Shown: one piece after another, positions 6,506 to 14,545 of the stretch
How the letters are laid out: each line of letters begins with the position of its first letter
Numbering within the stretch: position 1 is the first letter of the stretch
From: Minisyncoccota bacterium
Lineage (GTDB): Bacteria > Patescibacteriota > Minisyncoccia > Minisyncoccales > GCA-002788555
Direction: 5' to 3'
Length of the DNA stretch: 19,772 nt
NCBI GenBank assembly: GCA_028697615.1
Contig: JAQVET010000004.1
Span: 1 to 19,772, forward strand
Position numbers and translations under genes: made by a program
Notes under the pieces: generated by a model
Databases searched by the model: none
Seen by the model: only the letters and a program-made list of their open reading frames with translations
Told to the model about the DNA's origin: nothing

Positions 6506-6576
6506 GTCAGGGAGGAGAGTGGCCTCTCAAGCCGTCTCATAAGCGGCTAACGCGGGTTCAATTCCCGACCCTGACA
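6506..6576 (+). tRNA. tRNA with anticodon CAT (elongator Met or Ile2)
   Basis: The acceptor GTCAGGG pairs with CCCTGAC, discriminator A, no encoded CCA. The anticodon stem is GCCGT/GCGGC with loop CTCATAA (T33 present). The T loop is TTCAATT on a stem with one G-A mismatch at the outer pair. Position 8 is A, not T, and two bases rather than one separate the D stem (GAGA/TCTC) from the anticodon stem. Sequence alone does not separate elongator Met from the lysidine-modified Ile2. Confidence 0.82.
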
Positions 6577-6673
6577 ACGATATTTTAAGAACTATTCTCA
6601 GTTAAAATTTGTAGAAGAAATATACACCAATAAAGTGTTGAAATGTTCAATTCTTTAATTGATTCAATGCCAT

Positions 6674-6749
6674 GGGGATGTAGCTTAGCCCGGTTTAAAG
6701 CGCCTGCCTGTCACGCAGGAGATCGTGGGTTCAAATCCCATCGTCCCCG
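6674..6749 (+). tRNA. tRNA-Asp (GTC)
   Basis: A canonical cloverleaf: acceptor GGGGATG/CGTCCCC (one T-G wobble), anticodon stem CCTGC/GCAGG with loop CTGTCAC, T loop TTCAAAT, discriminator G as expected for Asp. CCA is not encoded. About 100 bp separate it from the previous tRNA. Confidence 0.97.
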
Positions 6750-6801
6750 CCTTCACCCAACTTTAAGTGGGTTACTATAGGCAACGCCTGCTAAAAATTA
6801 A

Positions 6802-6876
6802 GGGCCGATAGCTCAACTTGGTTAGAGCACCCGCCTTGCACGCGGGAGGTTAAGGGTTCGAGTCCCTTTCGGTCCA
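6802..6876 (+). tRNA. tRNA-Ala (TGC)
   Basis: Acceptor GGGCCGA/TCGGTCC (one G-T pair at the third position), anticodon stem CCCGC/GCGGG with loop CTTGCAC, T loop TTCGAGT, discriminator A, no encoded CCA. The tRNA-Asp to tRNA-Ala spacer carries a small hairpin near 6756-6771. This is the last tRNA before the terminator. Confidence 0.97.
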
Positions 6877-6893
6877 TTAAAAACAATAAAAAA

Positions 6894-6922
6894 AAACAGC
6901 AAAAATATTTTGCTGTTTTTTT
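6894..6922 (+). terminator. Rho-independent terminator of the tRNA cluster
   Basis: AAACAGCAAAA (6894-6904) and TTTTGCTGTTT (6908-6918) form an 11-bp stem with a 3-nt loop, running into a T tract that ends at 6922. Confidence 0.85.
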
Positions 6923-6931
6923 GATTAATAC

Positions 6932-6965
6932 TTTCAAATTTTATTCTGTTTCAAATTTTATTCTG
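6932..6965. repeat. Perfect 17-nt tandem duplication
   Basis: TTTCAAATTTTATTCTG occurs twice head to tail (6932-6948 and 6949-6965). The second copy includes the last codons and stop of the ferritin-like remnant. Probably a replication-slippage event in decaying DNA. Confidence 0.85.
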
Positions 6966-7089
6966 AAAGCTCTTCAACCTCTTTTCTCCCCTCTTTAAGT
7001 TCTATTACCTGATCATCATCTAATTTTAAAAGCAATGCCTGAAATTCACCAATATGAGTTTTTTCTTCTTTGGTTATATCCAGTAAAAT
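6958..7089 (-). pseudogene. C-terminal fragment of a ferritin-like (encapsulin-associated type) protein
   Basis: The minus strand encodes 43 residues, ILLDITKEEKTHIGEFQALL followed by LKLDDDQVIELKEG and a Glu-rich end, stopping at TAA (6958-6960). From memory this matches the second half of the ferritin-like domain found as short stand-alone proteins and at the N-terminus of archaeal encapsulins (EEK-HVGEF-ALLL-LD, ending in a KEV-EL tail). The E-x-x-H of the second iron-binding helix is present (Glu then His in EEKTH). In-frame TAA at 7090-7092 precedes it and there is no ATG, GTG or TTG start before the homology, so the first half is lost. It reads as a decayed gene pressed between the tRNA terminator and the mreB promoter. 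Confidence 0.65.
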
Positions 7090-7118
7090 TTATTTAGTCA
7101 ATATTAATAATAAAAAAT

Positions 7119-7147
7119 TTGACTTTCTTAAAATTTTAATGTAAAAT
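7119..7147 (+). promoter_or_regulatory. Promoter of mreB-recG
   Basis: TTGACT (7119-7124), a 17-nt spacer, TAAAAT (7142-7147). The start would be near 7154, leaving a leader of about 20 nt before the mreB ATG at 7176 and no room for a Shine-Dalgarno. Confidence 0.6.
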
Positions 7148-7160
7148 TATTTATTAAAAA

Positions 7161-7186
7161 ATATGGCTAAAAAATATGGCTAAAAA
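7161..7186 (+). repeat. 13-bp tandem duplication of the mreB start region
   Basis: ATATGGCTAAAAA occurs twice in tandem (7161-7173, 7174-7186). Because 13 is not a multiple of 3, the first ATG (7163) opens a six-codon frame MAKKYG ending at TAA (7181-7183). The second ATG (7176) opens mreB. The mini-frame therefore overlaps the true start. Confidence 0.85.
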
Positions 7187-8189
7187 AATTGGTATTGATC
7201 TTGGAACCTGTAATACATTTGTTTTCATAGAAAAAAAGGGTATAGTCATTTCTGAACCTACAGTTGTTGCGGTTTCTGTGGATGAAAATCGTGTTTTGGC
7301 TATTGGAAATGAAGCGAAAGAAATGCTTGGTAGAACACCAGAAACAATTGTTGCTTATAGGCCACTCAAGGATGGTGTTATTGCGGATTTTAGGGTTACA
7401 CAAGCAATGCTTAGATATTTTATTAAAAAAACTCAAGGGCCACTAAGTTTTTCAAAACCTGATGTTTTAGTTGGTATTCCTGCTGGCGCAACATCAACAG
7501 AGAGAAGAGCGGTTCTTGAAGCAACAATAAAAGCTGGAGCAAAAGAAGCATTTATAGCAACAGAACCTGTACTAGCAGCAATTGGAGCGGGAATACCTAT
7601 TAACTCATCATCTGGTAATATGGTTGTTGATATCGGAGGAGGAACCAGCGAGGTTGCAATAATCTCACTTGGCGGAGTAGTTGCCTCTGAATCAGTAAGA
7701 GTTGGTGGAGATAAAATTGATATGGCAATTGAAGATTATATAAAAAGAAAGTATAACCTTTCTATAGGCGAGCAAACTGCCGAGAGAATTAAAATAAATA
7801 TCGCAACTGCCCTTCCATTAAAAGAAGAGAAGAAAATGCAAATTAAAGGTAGAAGTGTTATTAATGGTCTGCCAAAAAAAATTGAAATTTCGTCTAATGA
7901 AATATGTGAAGCAATTCAAACACAACTGCAAGAAATTATTCAAAGTATTAAAGATGTCTTAAAAAAGGCACCTCCAGAAATATCAGCCGATATTATGGAA
8001 AAAGGAATGGTTCTTTGTGGAGGAGGCGCACTTATGAAAAATTTAGATAAATATATTGAAAAGGCAATTGGTGTACCAACAATGATTGCGAAAGACCCTC
8101 TCTTTTGTGTAGCTAAGGGGACCGGTATAGTTCTTGAACATTTAGAAAATTATAAAAAAAGTATAATAACAAAAAAGAAACAAGGTTAA
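7176..8189 (+). CDS. mreB: Rod shape-determining protein MreB
   Basis: An actin-like ATPase that polymerises on the inner membrane face and guides lateral wall synthesis. At 337 aa it is full length. The ATPase-fold motifs are present: phosphate 1 IDLGTCNT (7-14), then RPLKDGVIADF (62-72), VGIPAGATSTERRA (99-112), phosphate 2 VVDIGGGTSEVA (150-161), and the adenosine-site LCGGGALM near 277-284. The start at 7176 fits the family N-terminus MAKKIGIDLGT. A duplicated upstream copy of the start is out of frame. The gene leads a probable two-gene unit with recG, 58 bp downstream. mreC and mreD are not present. MreB suggests the cell is not a simple coccus, which is inference. Confidence 0.97.
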   Translation: MAKKIGIDLGTCNTFVFIEKKGIVISEPTVVAVSVDENRVLAIGNEAKEMLGRTPETIVAYRPLKDGVIADFRVTQAMLRYFIKKTQGPLSFSKPDVLVGIPAGATSTERRAVLEATIKAGAKEAFIATEPVLAAIGAGIPINSSSGNMVVDIGGGTSEVAIISLGGVVASESVRVGGDKIDMAIEDYIKRKYNLSIGEQTAERIKINIATALPLKEEKKMQIKGRSVINGLPKKIEISSNEICEAIQTQLQEIIQSIKDVLKKAPPEISADIMEKGMVLCGGGALMKNLDKYIEKAIGVPTMIAKDPLFCVAKGTGIVLEHLENYKKSIITKKKQG

Positions 8190-8247
8190 AGTTTTCTATC
8201 TTCGTCTATTTTTTAAATTAGTATTTTCTTTTTTAAGTTAGTATTTT

Positions 8248-10338
8248 ATGAATCTCGATTCACCTATTGAGAACTTCTCTAATATAGGGCCTCAATATTT
8301 AAAACGTCTCAAAAAATTAAATATTCGCACAATTGGCGATCTTTTTTTTCATTTACCATCAAGGTATGAAAATTTTGGAAAACCTATTAAAATAAAAGAT
8401 GCACAAATAGGCAATAATATTACTATTGAAGGAGAAATTCAAAAAATAGAAAATATTACTACTTTTAAAAAAAGAATGTTACTTACCCAAGCCTTAATTA
8501 AGGATACAACTGGGGTAATTAGAGTGGTATGGTTTAATCAACCATATTTAATTCAAAATCTTAAAAAAGGAGATAAAGTAAGTTTGGCTGGTAAACTTAA
8601 TATATCGGACGCAGGACCATTTTTATCAAATCCATCTTACGAAAAAATTATAAAAAATAAAACTCTATGGCATACACAAGGTATAGTTCCTGTTTATCCC
8701 GAAACCAAGGGCGTATCTTCTCGTTGGCTTCGCTTCATTTTATGGAATCTTTTAAGAAAATATTATTTTAAAATACAAGAATTTCTTCCAGAAGAAATTC
8801 TTGTCTCACAAAAACTACCACCAAGAAATAAAGCACTATTTTCTTGTCACTTTCCTAAAACGTTACAAGAGGCGAAAGTTGCTAAAAAGAGACTCGTCTT
8901 TGAAGAACTTTTTTTACTCGAACTCAAAATTTTAATAGAAAAAAGAAATCTTAAAAAAGAAAAAGCACCAAAAATTAAAATTAAAAAAAGCTCGATGGAA
9001 AAAATTTCAAAATCAATACCATTTAAATTAACGCAAGACCAAAAAACAGCACTAAAAGAAATTATGATGGATTTGACAAAAGAATCACCTATGTCAAGAC
9101 TCCTTGAAGGAGAAGTTGGTTCAGGAAAAACAGTAATTGCAGCAATTGCTAGTTTTCTTGTAATAGAAAATGGTTATCAAGTAGCGATAATGGCACCAAC
9201 AGAAATTTTAGCTGAGCAACACTTTAAAGAAATATCTAAACTTTTTAATAATTTCGATTTTAATATAGGCCTTCTCACCTCTTCTTTAAGTATTAAAAAA
9301 AACAAAGCAAGGCAAAATAAAATAAAAAAACAAGAGCTTATTAATGAAACTCAAGAAGGAAAAATAAATCTTTTAATCGGAACGCATTCATTAATTCAAG
9401 AAAAAATTACTTTTAAAAATTTAGCTCTTGTTATCATTGATGAACAACATAGATTTGGCGTTAAACAAAGGGCAAGTCTTTGCCAAAAATCGAATAATGC
9501 AAGTAAACAAATAACAATTCCCCATTTTTTATCTATGACAGCAACCCCCATACCTCGAAGTTTAGCTCTTTCATTTTACGGCGATCTAGATATTTCTCAA
9601 ATTCGACAGTTACCTCGTGGAAGAAAAAAAATTACTACTAAAATTATTGGGCCAATATATGAAAACGAAACATTAAATTTTATTGAAAAAGAAATTAAAT
9701 CTGGCAGGCAGGCATTTATTGTTTGCCCAATAATTGAAGAATCTAAAAAATTAGAGGTAAGTGCGCTTAAATCAGAATATGAAAAAATTAAAAATAAATT
9801 TAAAAATTTTTCTGTTGGAATGCTTCATGGTAAAATGAAACCCAAGGAAAAAGAAAAAATTATGAAAGATTTTAAAGAAGGGAAAATAGATATTTTAGTA
9901 TCTACGCCTGTTATTGAAGTTGGAATTGACGTTCCTAATGCCACTGTTATGGTAATAAAAGGGGCAGAAAGATTTGGACTGGCACAACTTTACCAATTAA
10001 GAGGAAGGGTAGGAAGAGGAAAATTTGAGGGATACTGTTTTTTAATGACAGATTCACCTTCAAAAATAACCTGGAGAAGACTGAAAGCTATTGAAAAAGC
10101 AAAAAATTCTTTTGAACTTGCGGAAAAAGATTTAAAAATAAGAGGACCAGGTGACTTTCTTGGAGAAAGACAGTGGGGATTGCCTGATTTTTTAATGGCT
10201 TCACTTGATGATATATCTCTACTTGAAGAAGTTAAAAAAGAGGCACAAAAAATTTTAGAAAAAGATCCAGAGCTTAAAAATTATTCTGAATTAAAAGAAA
10301 ATCTCAAAAAATTTTCTCAAAAAATACATTTAGAATAA
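8248..10338 (+). CDS. recG: ATP-dependent DNA helicase RecG
   Basis: Remodels stalled forks, regresses them to Holliday junctions and unwinds D- and R-loops. At 696 aa it is of normal length. An N-terminal helix-hairpin-like segment and OB-fold wedge domain (about 1-140) is followed by two helicase lobes. These carry Walker A GEVGSGKT (288-295), the DEQH box in IDEQHRFGV (397-405), TATPIPR (431-437), GMLHGKM (524-530) and the motif V-VI region VSTPVIEVGIDVPNA then LYQLRGRVGRG (581-591). The C-terminal RecG signature with RGPGDFLGERQWG is present. It follows mreB without an obvious promoter; the gap contains two TTAGTATTTT echoes. No Shine-Dalgarno. It faces tRNA-Glu tail to tail. Confidence 0.97.
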   Translation: MNLDSPIENFSNIGPQYLKRLKKLNIRTIGDLFFHLPSRYENFGKPIKIKDAQIGNNITIEGEIQKIENITTFKKRMLLTQALIKDTTGVIRVVWFNQPYLIQNLKKGDKVSLAGKLNISDAGPFLSNPSYEKIIKNKTLWHTQGIVPVYPETKGVSSRWLRFILWNLLRKYYFKIQEFLPEEILVSQKLPPRNKALFSCHFPKTLQEAKVAKKRLVFEELFLLELKILIEKRNLKKEKAPKIKIKKSSMEKISKSIPFKLTQDQKTALKEIMMDLTKESPMSRLLEGEVGSGKTVIAAIASFLVIENGYQVAIMAPTEILAEQHFKEISKLFNNFDFNIGLLTSSLSIKKNKARQNKIKKQELINETQEGKINLLIGTHSLIQEKITFKNLALVIIDEQHRFGVKQRASLCQKSNNASKQITIPHFLSMTATPIPRSLALSFYGDLDISQIRQLPRGRKKITTKIIGPIYENETLNFIEKEIKSGRQAFIVCPIIEESKKLEVSALKSEYEKIKNKFKNFSVGMLHGKMKPKEKEKIMKDFKEGKIDILVSTPVIEVGIDVPNATVMVIKGAERFGLAQLYQLRGRVGRGKFEGYCFLMTDSPSKITWRRLKAIEKAKNSFELAEKDLKIRGPGDFLGERQWGLPDFLMASLDDISLLEEVKKEAQKILEKDPELKNYSELKENLKKFSQKIHLE

Positions 10339-10387
10339 ATATTGAGAAACTAAAAATTATCTTTTATTATTATTTATTTTTGTTATG

Positions 10388-10459
10388 CGCCGCCAGGGGG
10401 AATCGAACCCCCGTTTTGGGATTGAAAGCCCCATGTCCTAACCACTAGACGATGGCGGC
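10388..10459 (-). tRNA. tRNA-Glu (TTC)
   Basis: On the minus strand acceptor GCCGCCA pairs with TGGCGGC, discriminator G. The D arm reads TCTAGTGGTTAGGA, the anticodon stem TGGGG/TCCCA has loop CTTTCAA, and the T loop is TTCGATT. CCA is not encoded. It lies 14 bp after the rnhA stop in the same direction and may be cut from that transcript; no separate promoter is evident. Confidence 0.96.
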
Positions 10460-10473
10460 ATTTAAAAAATTTA

Positions 10474-10893
10474 CTAAGATTTAAGTTCTTTTTTAACCAA
10501 CATATCTGCCTCTTTATTTTCCTCTCTGGGAATATAGTAAAATTTAACATTTTCAAAATCAATTTTCAAGTTCCAGATATGACAAAAAAGTTCCTGAAGA
10601 TTCTTTTCTAAAATTTTATATTCTCCGTTAAGTTGAGAAACAACGAGCTTACTATCTAAATAAAAATTAAATTGCATTTGTTTAATTTTATCTTTACCAA
10701 AAATAAGCTTCGCTTTTTCTAATGCAAAAATTACTGCCCTGTATTCCGCTTCATTATTAGTAGCCTTGCCAATTTTTTGAGAATATTTTTTAATTTCACC
10801 ATCGGGTTTTTTAATTACAACTCCAATAGCAGAAGGACCAGGATTTCCCAAAGAACCACCATCTGTATGAATTTCAACTATTTGATTTATCAT
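10474..10893 (-). CDS. rnhA: Ribonuclease HI family protein
   Basis: Cleaves the RNA strand of RNA-DNA hybrids, removing primers and R-loops. At 139 aa it has the complete DEDD site: Asp11 in HTDGGSLGNPGPSAIG, Glu48 in TNNEAEY, Asp80 in YLDSKLVVSQLNGEYKI and Asp130 in REENKEADMLV. The pattern GGSLGNPGPSAIG with LDSKLVV and an IPREEN-ADMLV tail resembles the short archaeal/Bacillus-type RNase HI more than the E. coli enzyme, and the basic handle is missing. It starts 33 bp after the stop of the helicase-nuclease gene and is probably cotranscribed with it. Confidence 0.93.
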   Translation of the reverse strand: MINQIVEIHTDGGSLGNPGPSAIGVVIKKPDGEIKKYSQKIGKATNNEAEYRAVIFALEKAKLIFGKDKIKQMQFNFYLDSKLVVSQLNGEYKILEKNLQELFCHIWNLKIDFENVKFYYIPREENKEADMLVKKELKS

Positions 10894-10926
10894 ATTTTTT
10901 TAATTTATTTAAGTTTAAATAACACT

Positions 10927-13900
10927 CTATTCTCCAACCTTGAATTCGCAAATATTTTTAAAATCACAAAATTTACAATGCCAACCAGGTGTTGGAGCAA
11001 AATTACTTCTTTTAATTTTTTGGGCAACTTCTTCAATTTCTTTTTTTAAACCTTCCTTCTCTTTGTCACTACCTATAAAAGAAAAGGTCGTTGCACTATC
11101 TAAATAATAGTATGTCAAACGAACTGGCTCAAAATTTAATACTTCCTCAGCGGCTATTTGATATATAAGAAGTTGTTTTTTATCTTCCGGCATTAAATTT
11201 TTTGGTGCCTGGCCTGTTTTATAATCAATAATTTCAACTTTATTTTTTTTACCTTTTTCTAAAATATCAATCCTATCTATTTGCCCAATTAAAAGATGAT
11301 TGCCTATTTTTATATTGAATTTTTGTTCAAGGGCAAATTCACCATTAACTATGGCGACTTCAGGTGGATTTTGAGAAAAAATATTATAAAATTTTTTAAG
11401 CGCATCTTTTCCTGTATTAAAGTACTCCTGCTCTCTTTGTTTGCTTTCATACCAATCATCAATCCAATTACGTTTATAAATTTCAATTAAATCATCAAAG
11501 GTTAAAGGTGTGGTTTTACTTTTAATATTTTCTTTTTTACTTTTATTAAAAAAATCTTTTTGTATATATTGTGGCTCTTTTTGCTTTTTAAGCCACAACC
11601 TGACAAAATCAAAGAGACTGTTATGCATTGTTTTTCCATAACTAAAGGATGCATTTCCTTTTACTTGAATTTTTAAAATATGGGCAAATTTATATTGCAA
11701 AGGACATTTATTAAAAGCTGCAATCTGTGTAAATGAAATATGCGAAGGAAGTTTTGATATCAGGACTTTATTTTTATTTAATTCTTCCGAATTTTTTAAA
11801 AGTATAGTATCGGTTAAAATTTTATCTTTCAAATCTTTTGCTGATGATCCTTTAATTTCATTGTGTAAAATTCCAAGTTCAAATAAAAAACGAGATGGTT
11901 TTTTGTTTCTTGTGCCTCCATAATTATCAGCAAAACTTAAAAAAAGTCCTTTCTTGGCCCGTGTCAGGGCAACATAAAAAAGTCGTCTTTCCTCTTGAAG
12001 GTGAATATCACCCGATGGAATCACTTCTTTAATAAGCGGTTCTGGAATTTCAATTGGATCTCTTTTTGAAATAGTTGGAAATCTCTTATCAACCAGCGAT
12101 GGTAAAAAAACATATTTAAATTCAAGACCCTTTGCTGAATGAATAGTCATAATTTTTATCATATCAGGACCAATCTCTGGATCAAATTTCAACGATCCTT
12201 CTTCACCTGCTTCCAATTCCAGATTAAGCATTTCCATAAAATTTTTTAACCTTGCTTCAATTTGAGATTCTTCAAATTCTTTAATCTTATCATAAAATTG
12301 ATTAATTAAATCAAGACTTTCACGATTTTTTGGAGTGTCCTTTTTAGTTAGATATTTAAGATATCCAGATGATTGAAGAAAATCTAAAAATAACTCGCTA
12401 ACATTTTTCTCTTTAGCATAAATAGTATGTTTTTTAATTAAACTTAAGAGAAAATTAATTTTTTGGATTGTATTTTGAGAAATATTGGGAACCAAAGATA
12501 ACTGCTGAAGCGTTTCAAAAGTAGATTGTGATTTTTTATAACTATAATTTGTAATTTCTACAATATCATTATAATCAACATTTAAAAATGGCAAATTTAA
12601 AATTCTATACATTGCTGAATCTTCGTGATAATTATCTAAAAGTTTAAAATAAGATATAATATCTAAAATAACTGGTTTTGAATAAAGACCCTGCGACGCC
12701 ACAAAATGATAAGGCAGATTAAACTTCTCCATTGCTCGAGAAAAACTATTTGCTGTTTCATTTGTTCTTGTTAAAATAGCAAAGTCATTAAAAGTAGAAT
12801 CTTTATCTTCCTTAAGAAGATTAATAATTTTATTAATCACGCCATCTATCTCTTCGTGGTGTGTATTAAAATGTAAAAGCTCAATAATCGCTTTTTCTTC
12901 TACTTGAGAGAGCAATTTTTTATCTATTTTTTTAAACAGATTTAAATCAACGCCTTTTTTTTGGGCATTTTCTTTTAACTGTTGTACCTGATTTAATTGA
13001 TACTCAAGACGGTTAGGATTATTTAGTTGAATAAATTTATATGATAAATCTAAAATTTCCTGACAGGAACGATAATTTTTAACCAAAACTACTTCTTTTG
13101 CCTTTGGAAAATCTTTTTTGAATTGCAAAACATTATTAAACGAAGCACCTCGAAATTGAAAAATTGATTGGTCATCATCTGCGCAAACTGTGAGATTATT
13201 TTTTGGAGAAGCTAAAAGCTTTACAAGTTCGTATTGTGCCCAATTGGTATCCTGAAACTCATCAACTAAAATATATTTAAATTTTTCCTGATATTTTTTT
13301 AAAATTAAAGGACGTGTTTGAAATAACTTTAAACAATAATTAATAAGATCTCCAAAATCAAGAGAGTTGTTTTCAAGAAGAAGTTTTTGATATTCATGAT
13401 AAGCCTGAGCAATTTCTTTTATTCTTTCTAATTCATCCTCCATTTCATTATTTTTTTTCTTATAATCTTCAAAATTAAATTTTAAATCATCAGCATATTT
13501 TAAATAATCCTCTGGAAAAATTCCCTCGTCTTTACAGCGAGAAAAATGATTAATAAGGGCATAAATAAACCTTGTTGGACTGCCCAGTGGCCTATAATAT
13601 TTTAAATTAAACCTATTAAAATTTTGTCTTACAAGAAGCCAGCAAGCAGTTGTATCTAAAACCTTAAAATCATTGGAAATCCCTATATCAAGACCGTATT
13701 CTTTCAAAATTCTTTCACAAAAAGAATGAAATGTTGAAACCCAAAGATCGACAAAACCATAAGGCAAAAGCGATTCTACTCTCTCCTCCATCTCACTTGC
13801 CGCTCTTTCTGTAAAAGTTACAGCCAATATATCTTCTGGTTGAATATTTTTTTTGTGAATTAAATAAGCAACCTTTCTTGTAATAACGGTTGTTTTACCA

Positions 13901-13995
13901 GTGCCAGCACCAGCAACAATTAAAAGTGGACCATCTGTATAAAGAACTGCTTCTTTTTGCTCAGTGTTTAAATCAGAAAGAATTTCATTTTTCAT
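10927..13995 (-). CDS. UvrD/PcrA-like helicase fused to a RecB-type (PD-D/E-XK, Fe-S) nuclease
   Basis: A 1022-aa superfamily 1 helicase with a C-terminal nuclease, the arrangement of AdnA/AddA/RecB-type break-processing enzymes. Helicase motifs: Walker A AGAGTGKT (28-35), motif Ia VTFTERAASEM (59-69), DEFQD (245-249), ADDDQSIFQFRGA (272-284), NYRS (307-310), TIHSAKGLEF (617-626) and ALTRAKKGL (676-684). Nuclease motifs: GKTMH (787-791), GQIDRID (904-910), EIIDYKTG (921-928, Asp924 and Lys926) and QLLIYQ (941-946). Cys764, Cys1007, Cys1010 and Cys1016 (C...C-x2-C-x5-C) fit a 4Fe-4S cluster as in AddB and Cas4. No partner subunit is nearby, so it may act alone or as a homodimer in end resection. 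It precedes rnhA. A TATAAT-rich stretch at about 14012-14025 is a possible promoter, but with no good -35. Confidence 0.93.
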   Translation of the reverse strand: MKNEILSDLNTEQKEAVLYTDGPLLIVAGAGTGKTTVITRKVAYLIHKKNIQPEDILAVTFTERAASEMEERVESLLPYGFVDLWVSTFHSFCERILKEYGLDIGISNDFKVLDTTACWLLVRQNFNRFNLKYYRPLGSPTRFIYALINHFSRCKDEGIFPEDYLKYADDLKFNFEDYKKKNNEMEDELERIKEIAQAYHEYQKLLLENNSLDFGDLINYCLKLFQTRPLILKKYQEKFKYILVDEFQDTNWAQYELVKLLASPKNNLTVCADDDQSIFQFRGASFNNVLQFKKDFPKAKEVVLVKNYRSCQEILDLSYKFIQLNNPNRLEYQLNQVQQLKENAQKKGVDLNLFKKIDKKLLSQVEEKAIIELLHFNTHHEEIDGVINKIINLLKEDKDSTFNDFAILTRTNETANSFSRAMEKFNLPYHFVASQGLYSKPVILDIISYFKLLDNYHEDSAMYRILNLPFLNVDYNDIVEITNYSYKKSQSTFETLQQLSLVPNISQNTIQKINFLLSLIKKHTIYAKEKNVSELFLDFLQSSGYLKYLTKKDTPKNRESLDLINQFYDKIKEFEESQIEARLKNFMEMLNLELEAGEEGSLKFDPEIGPDMIKIMTIHSAKGLEFKYVFLPSLVDKRFPTISKRDPIEIPEPLIKEVIPSGDIHLQEERRLFYVALTRAKKGLFLSFADNYGGTRNKKPSRFLFELGILHNEIKGSSAKDLKDKILTDTILLKNSEELNKNKVLISKLPSHISFTQIAAFNKCPLQYKFAHILKIQVKGNASFSYGKTMHNSLFDFVRLWLKKQKEPQYIQKDFFNKSKKENIKSKTTPLTFDDLIEIYKRNWIDDWYESKQREQEYFNTGKDALKKFYNIFSQNPPEVAIVNGEFALEQKFNIKIGNHLLIGQIDRIDILEKGKKNKVEIIDYKTGQAPKNLMPEDKKQLLIYQIAAEEVLNFEPVRLTYYYLDSATTFSFIGSDKEKEGLKKEIEEVAQKIKRSNFAPTPGWHCKFCDFKNICEFKVGE

Positions 13996-14040
13996 AAAGA
14001 TTTTTAATTAATTATATTATTATAACAAATTTATCAATAA

Positions 14041-14073
14041 AAATTAAAGAGAGCTTTGAGCTCTCTTTAATTT
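14041..14073 (-). terminator. Strong hairpin terminator after the pilin-like genes
   Basis: Bases 14041-14055 and 14059-14073 form a perfect 15-bp stem with a 3-nt loop, with T-rich sequence on the minus-strand 3' side. It ends the leftward gene run that finishes at 14109 and insulates the helicase gene downstream. Confidence 0.85.
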
Positions 14074-14108
14074 TATCAATTTTCTTAAAGATATCCTGAT
14101 GTTTTTAT

Positions 14109-14468
14109 TTAACTAGCAGCACCGAGTAAATTTTTTACAAGCTGTATCAATCCTGCAGCTGCAACAGCAACAGCAACGCCAATCAGCCCATACATTAATT
14201 TAGAACGAGCGGAAGCAATTTTATTCGGATCACCAGAGGCAGTCATAAAACCAACGCCAGCCCAGATAAGCATAACTATTGCAATAAACATACAAACACC
14301 AAAAACAATATTCCTGATATTGTTCATAAGCTTTTGCACGTTCGTTGTATTTTTAACGTTAGTTGCTACAGGAGGTGTAGTGAACCATTGTGCTGATGCT
14401 ACCTGACCCAATAAAATTGTCATTAAGGAAAACATTAAAACACAAACTAAAATCTTTTCTTTTCTCAT
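14109..14468 (-). CDS. TrbC/VirB2-like (T4SS-pilin family) membrane protein
   Basis: A 119-aa protein with a signal peptide (basic start, hydrophobic core, cleavage likely after QVASA near residue 26) and two hydrophobic helices (about 52-74 and 90-112). Between them is the short polar loop TASGDPNKIASARSKLMYGL. This pilin-like layout of signal, two helices and ASGDPNKI loop is typical of the small T4SS-pilin family common in CPR genomes. Known relatives in VirB2/TrbC systems form conjugation pili, but no VirB or Tra genes are visible here, so a secretion role is not shown. It is the last gene of the leftward run, 77 bp after its paralogue and before a strong terminator. No Shine-Dalgarno. 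Confidence 0.75.
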   Translation of the reverse strand: MRKEKILVCVLMFSLMTILLGQVASAQWFTTPPVATNVKNTTNVQKLMNNIRNIVFGVCMFIAIVMLIWAGVGFMTASGDPNKIASARSKLMYGLIGVAVAVAAAGLIQLVKNLLGAAS

Positions 14469-14545
14469 AAATTTATATTATTTTATATTATTTATTTAAA
14501 CCTTTAAAATAAAATATACACGACCTTTATATTTAATTTTTATTT

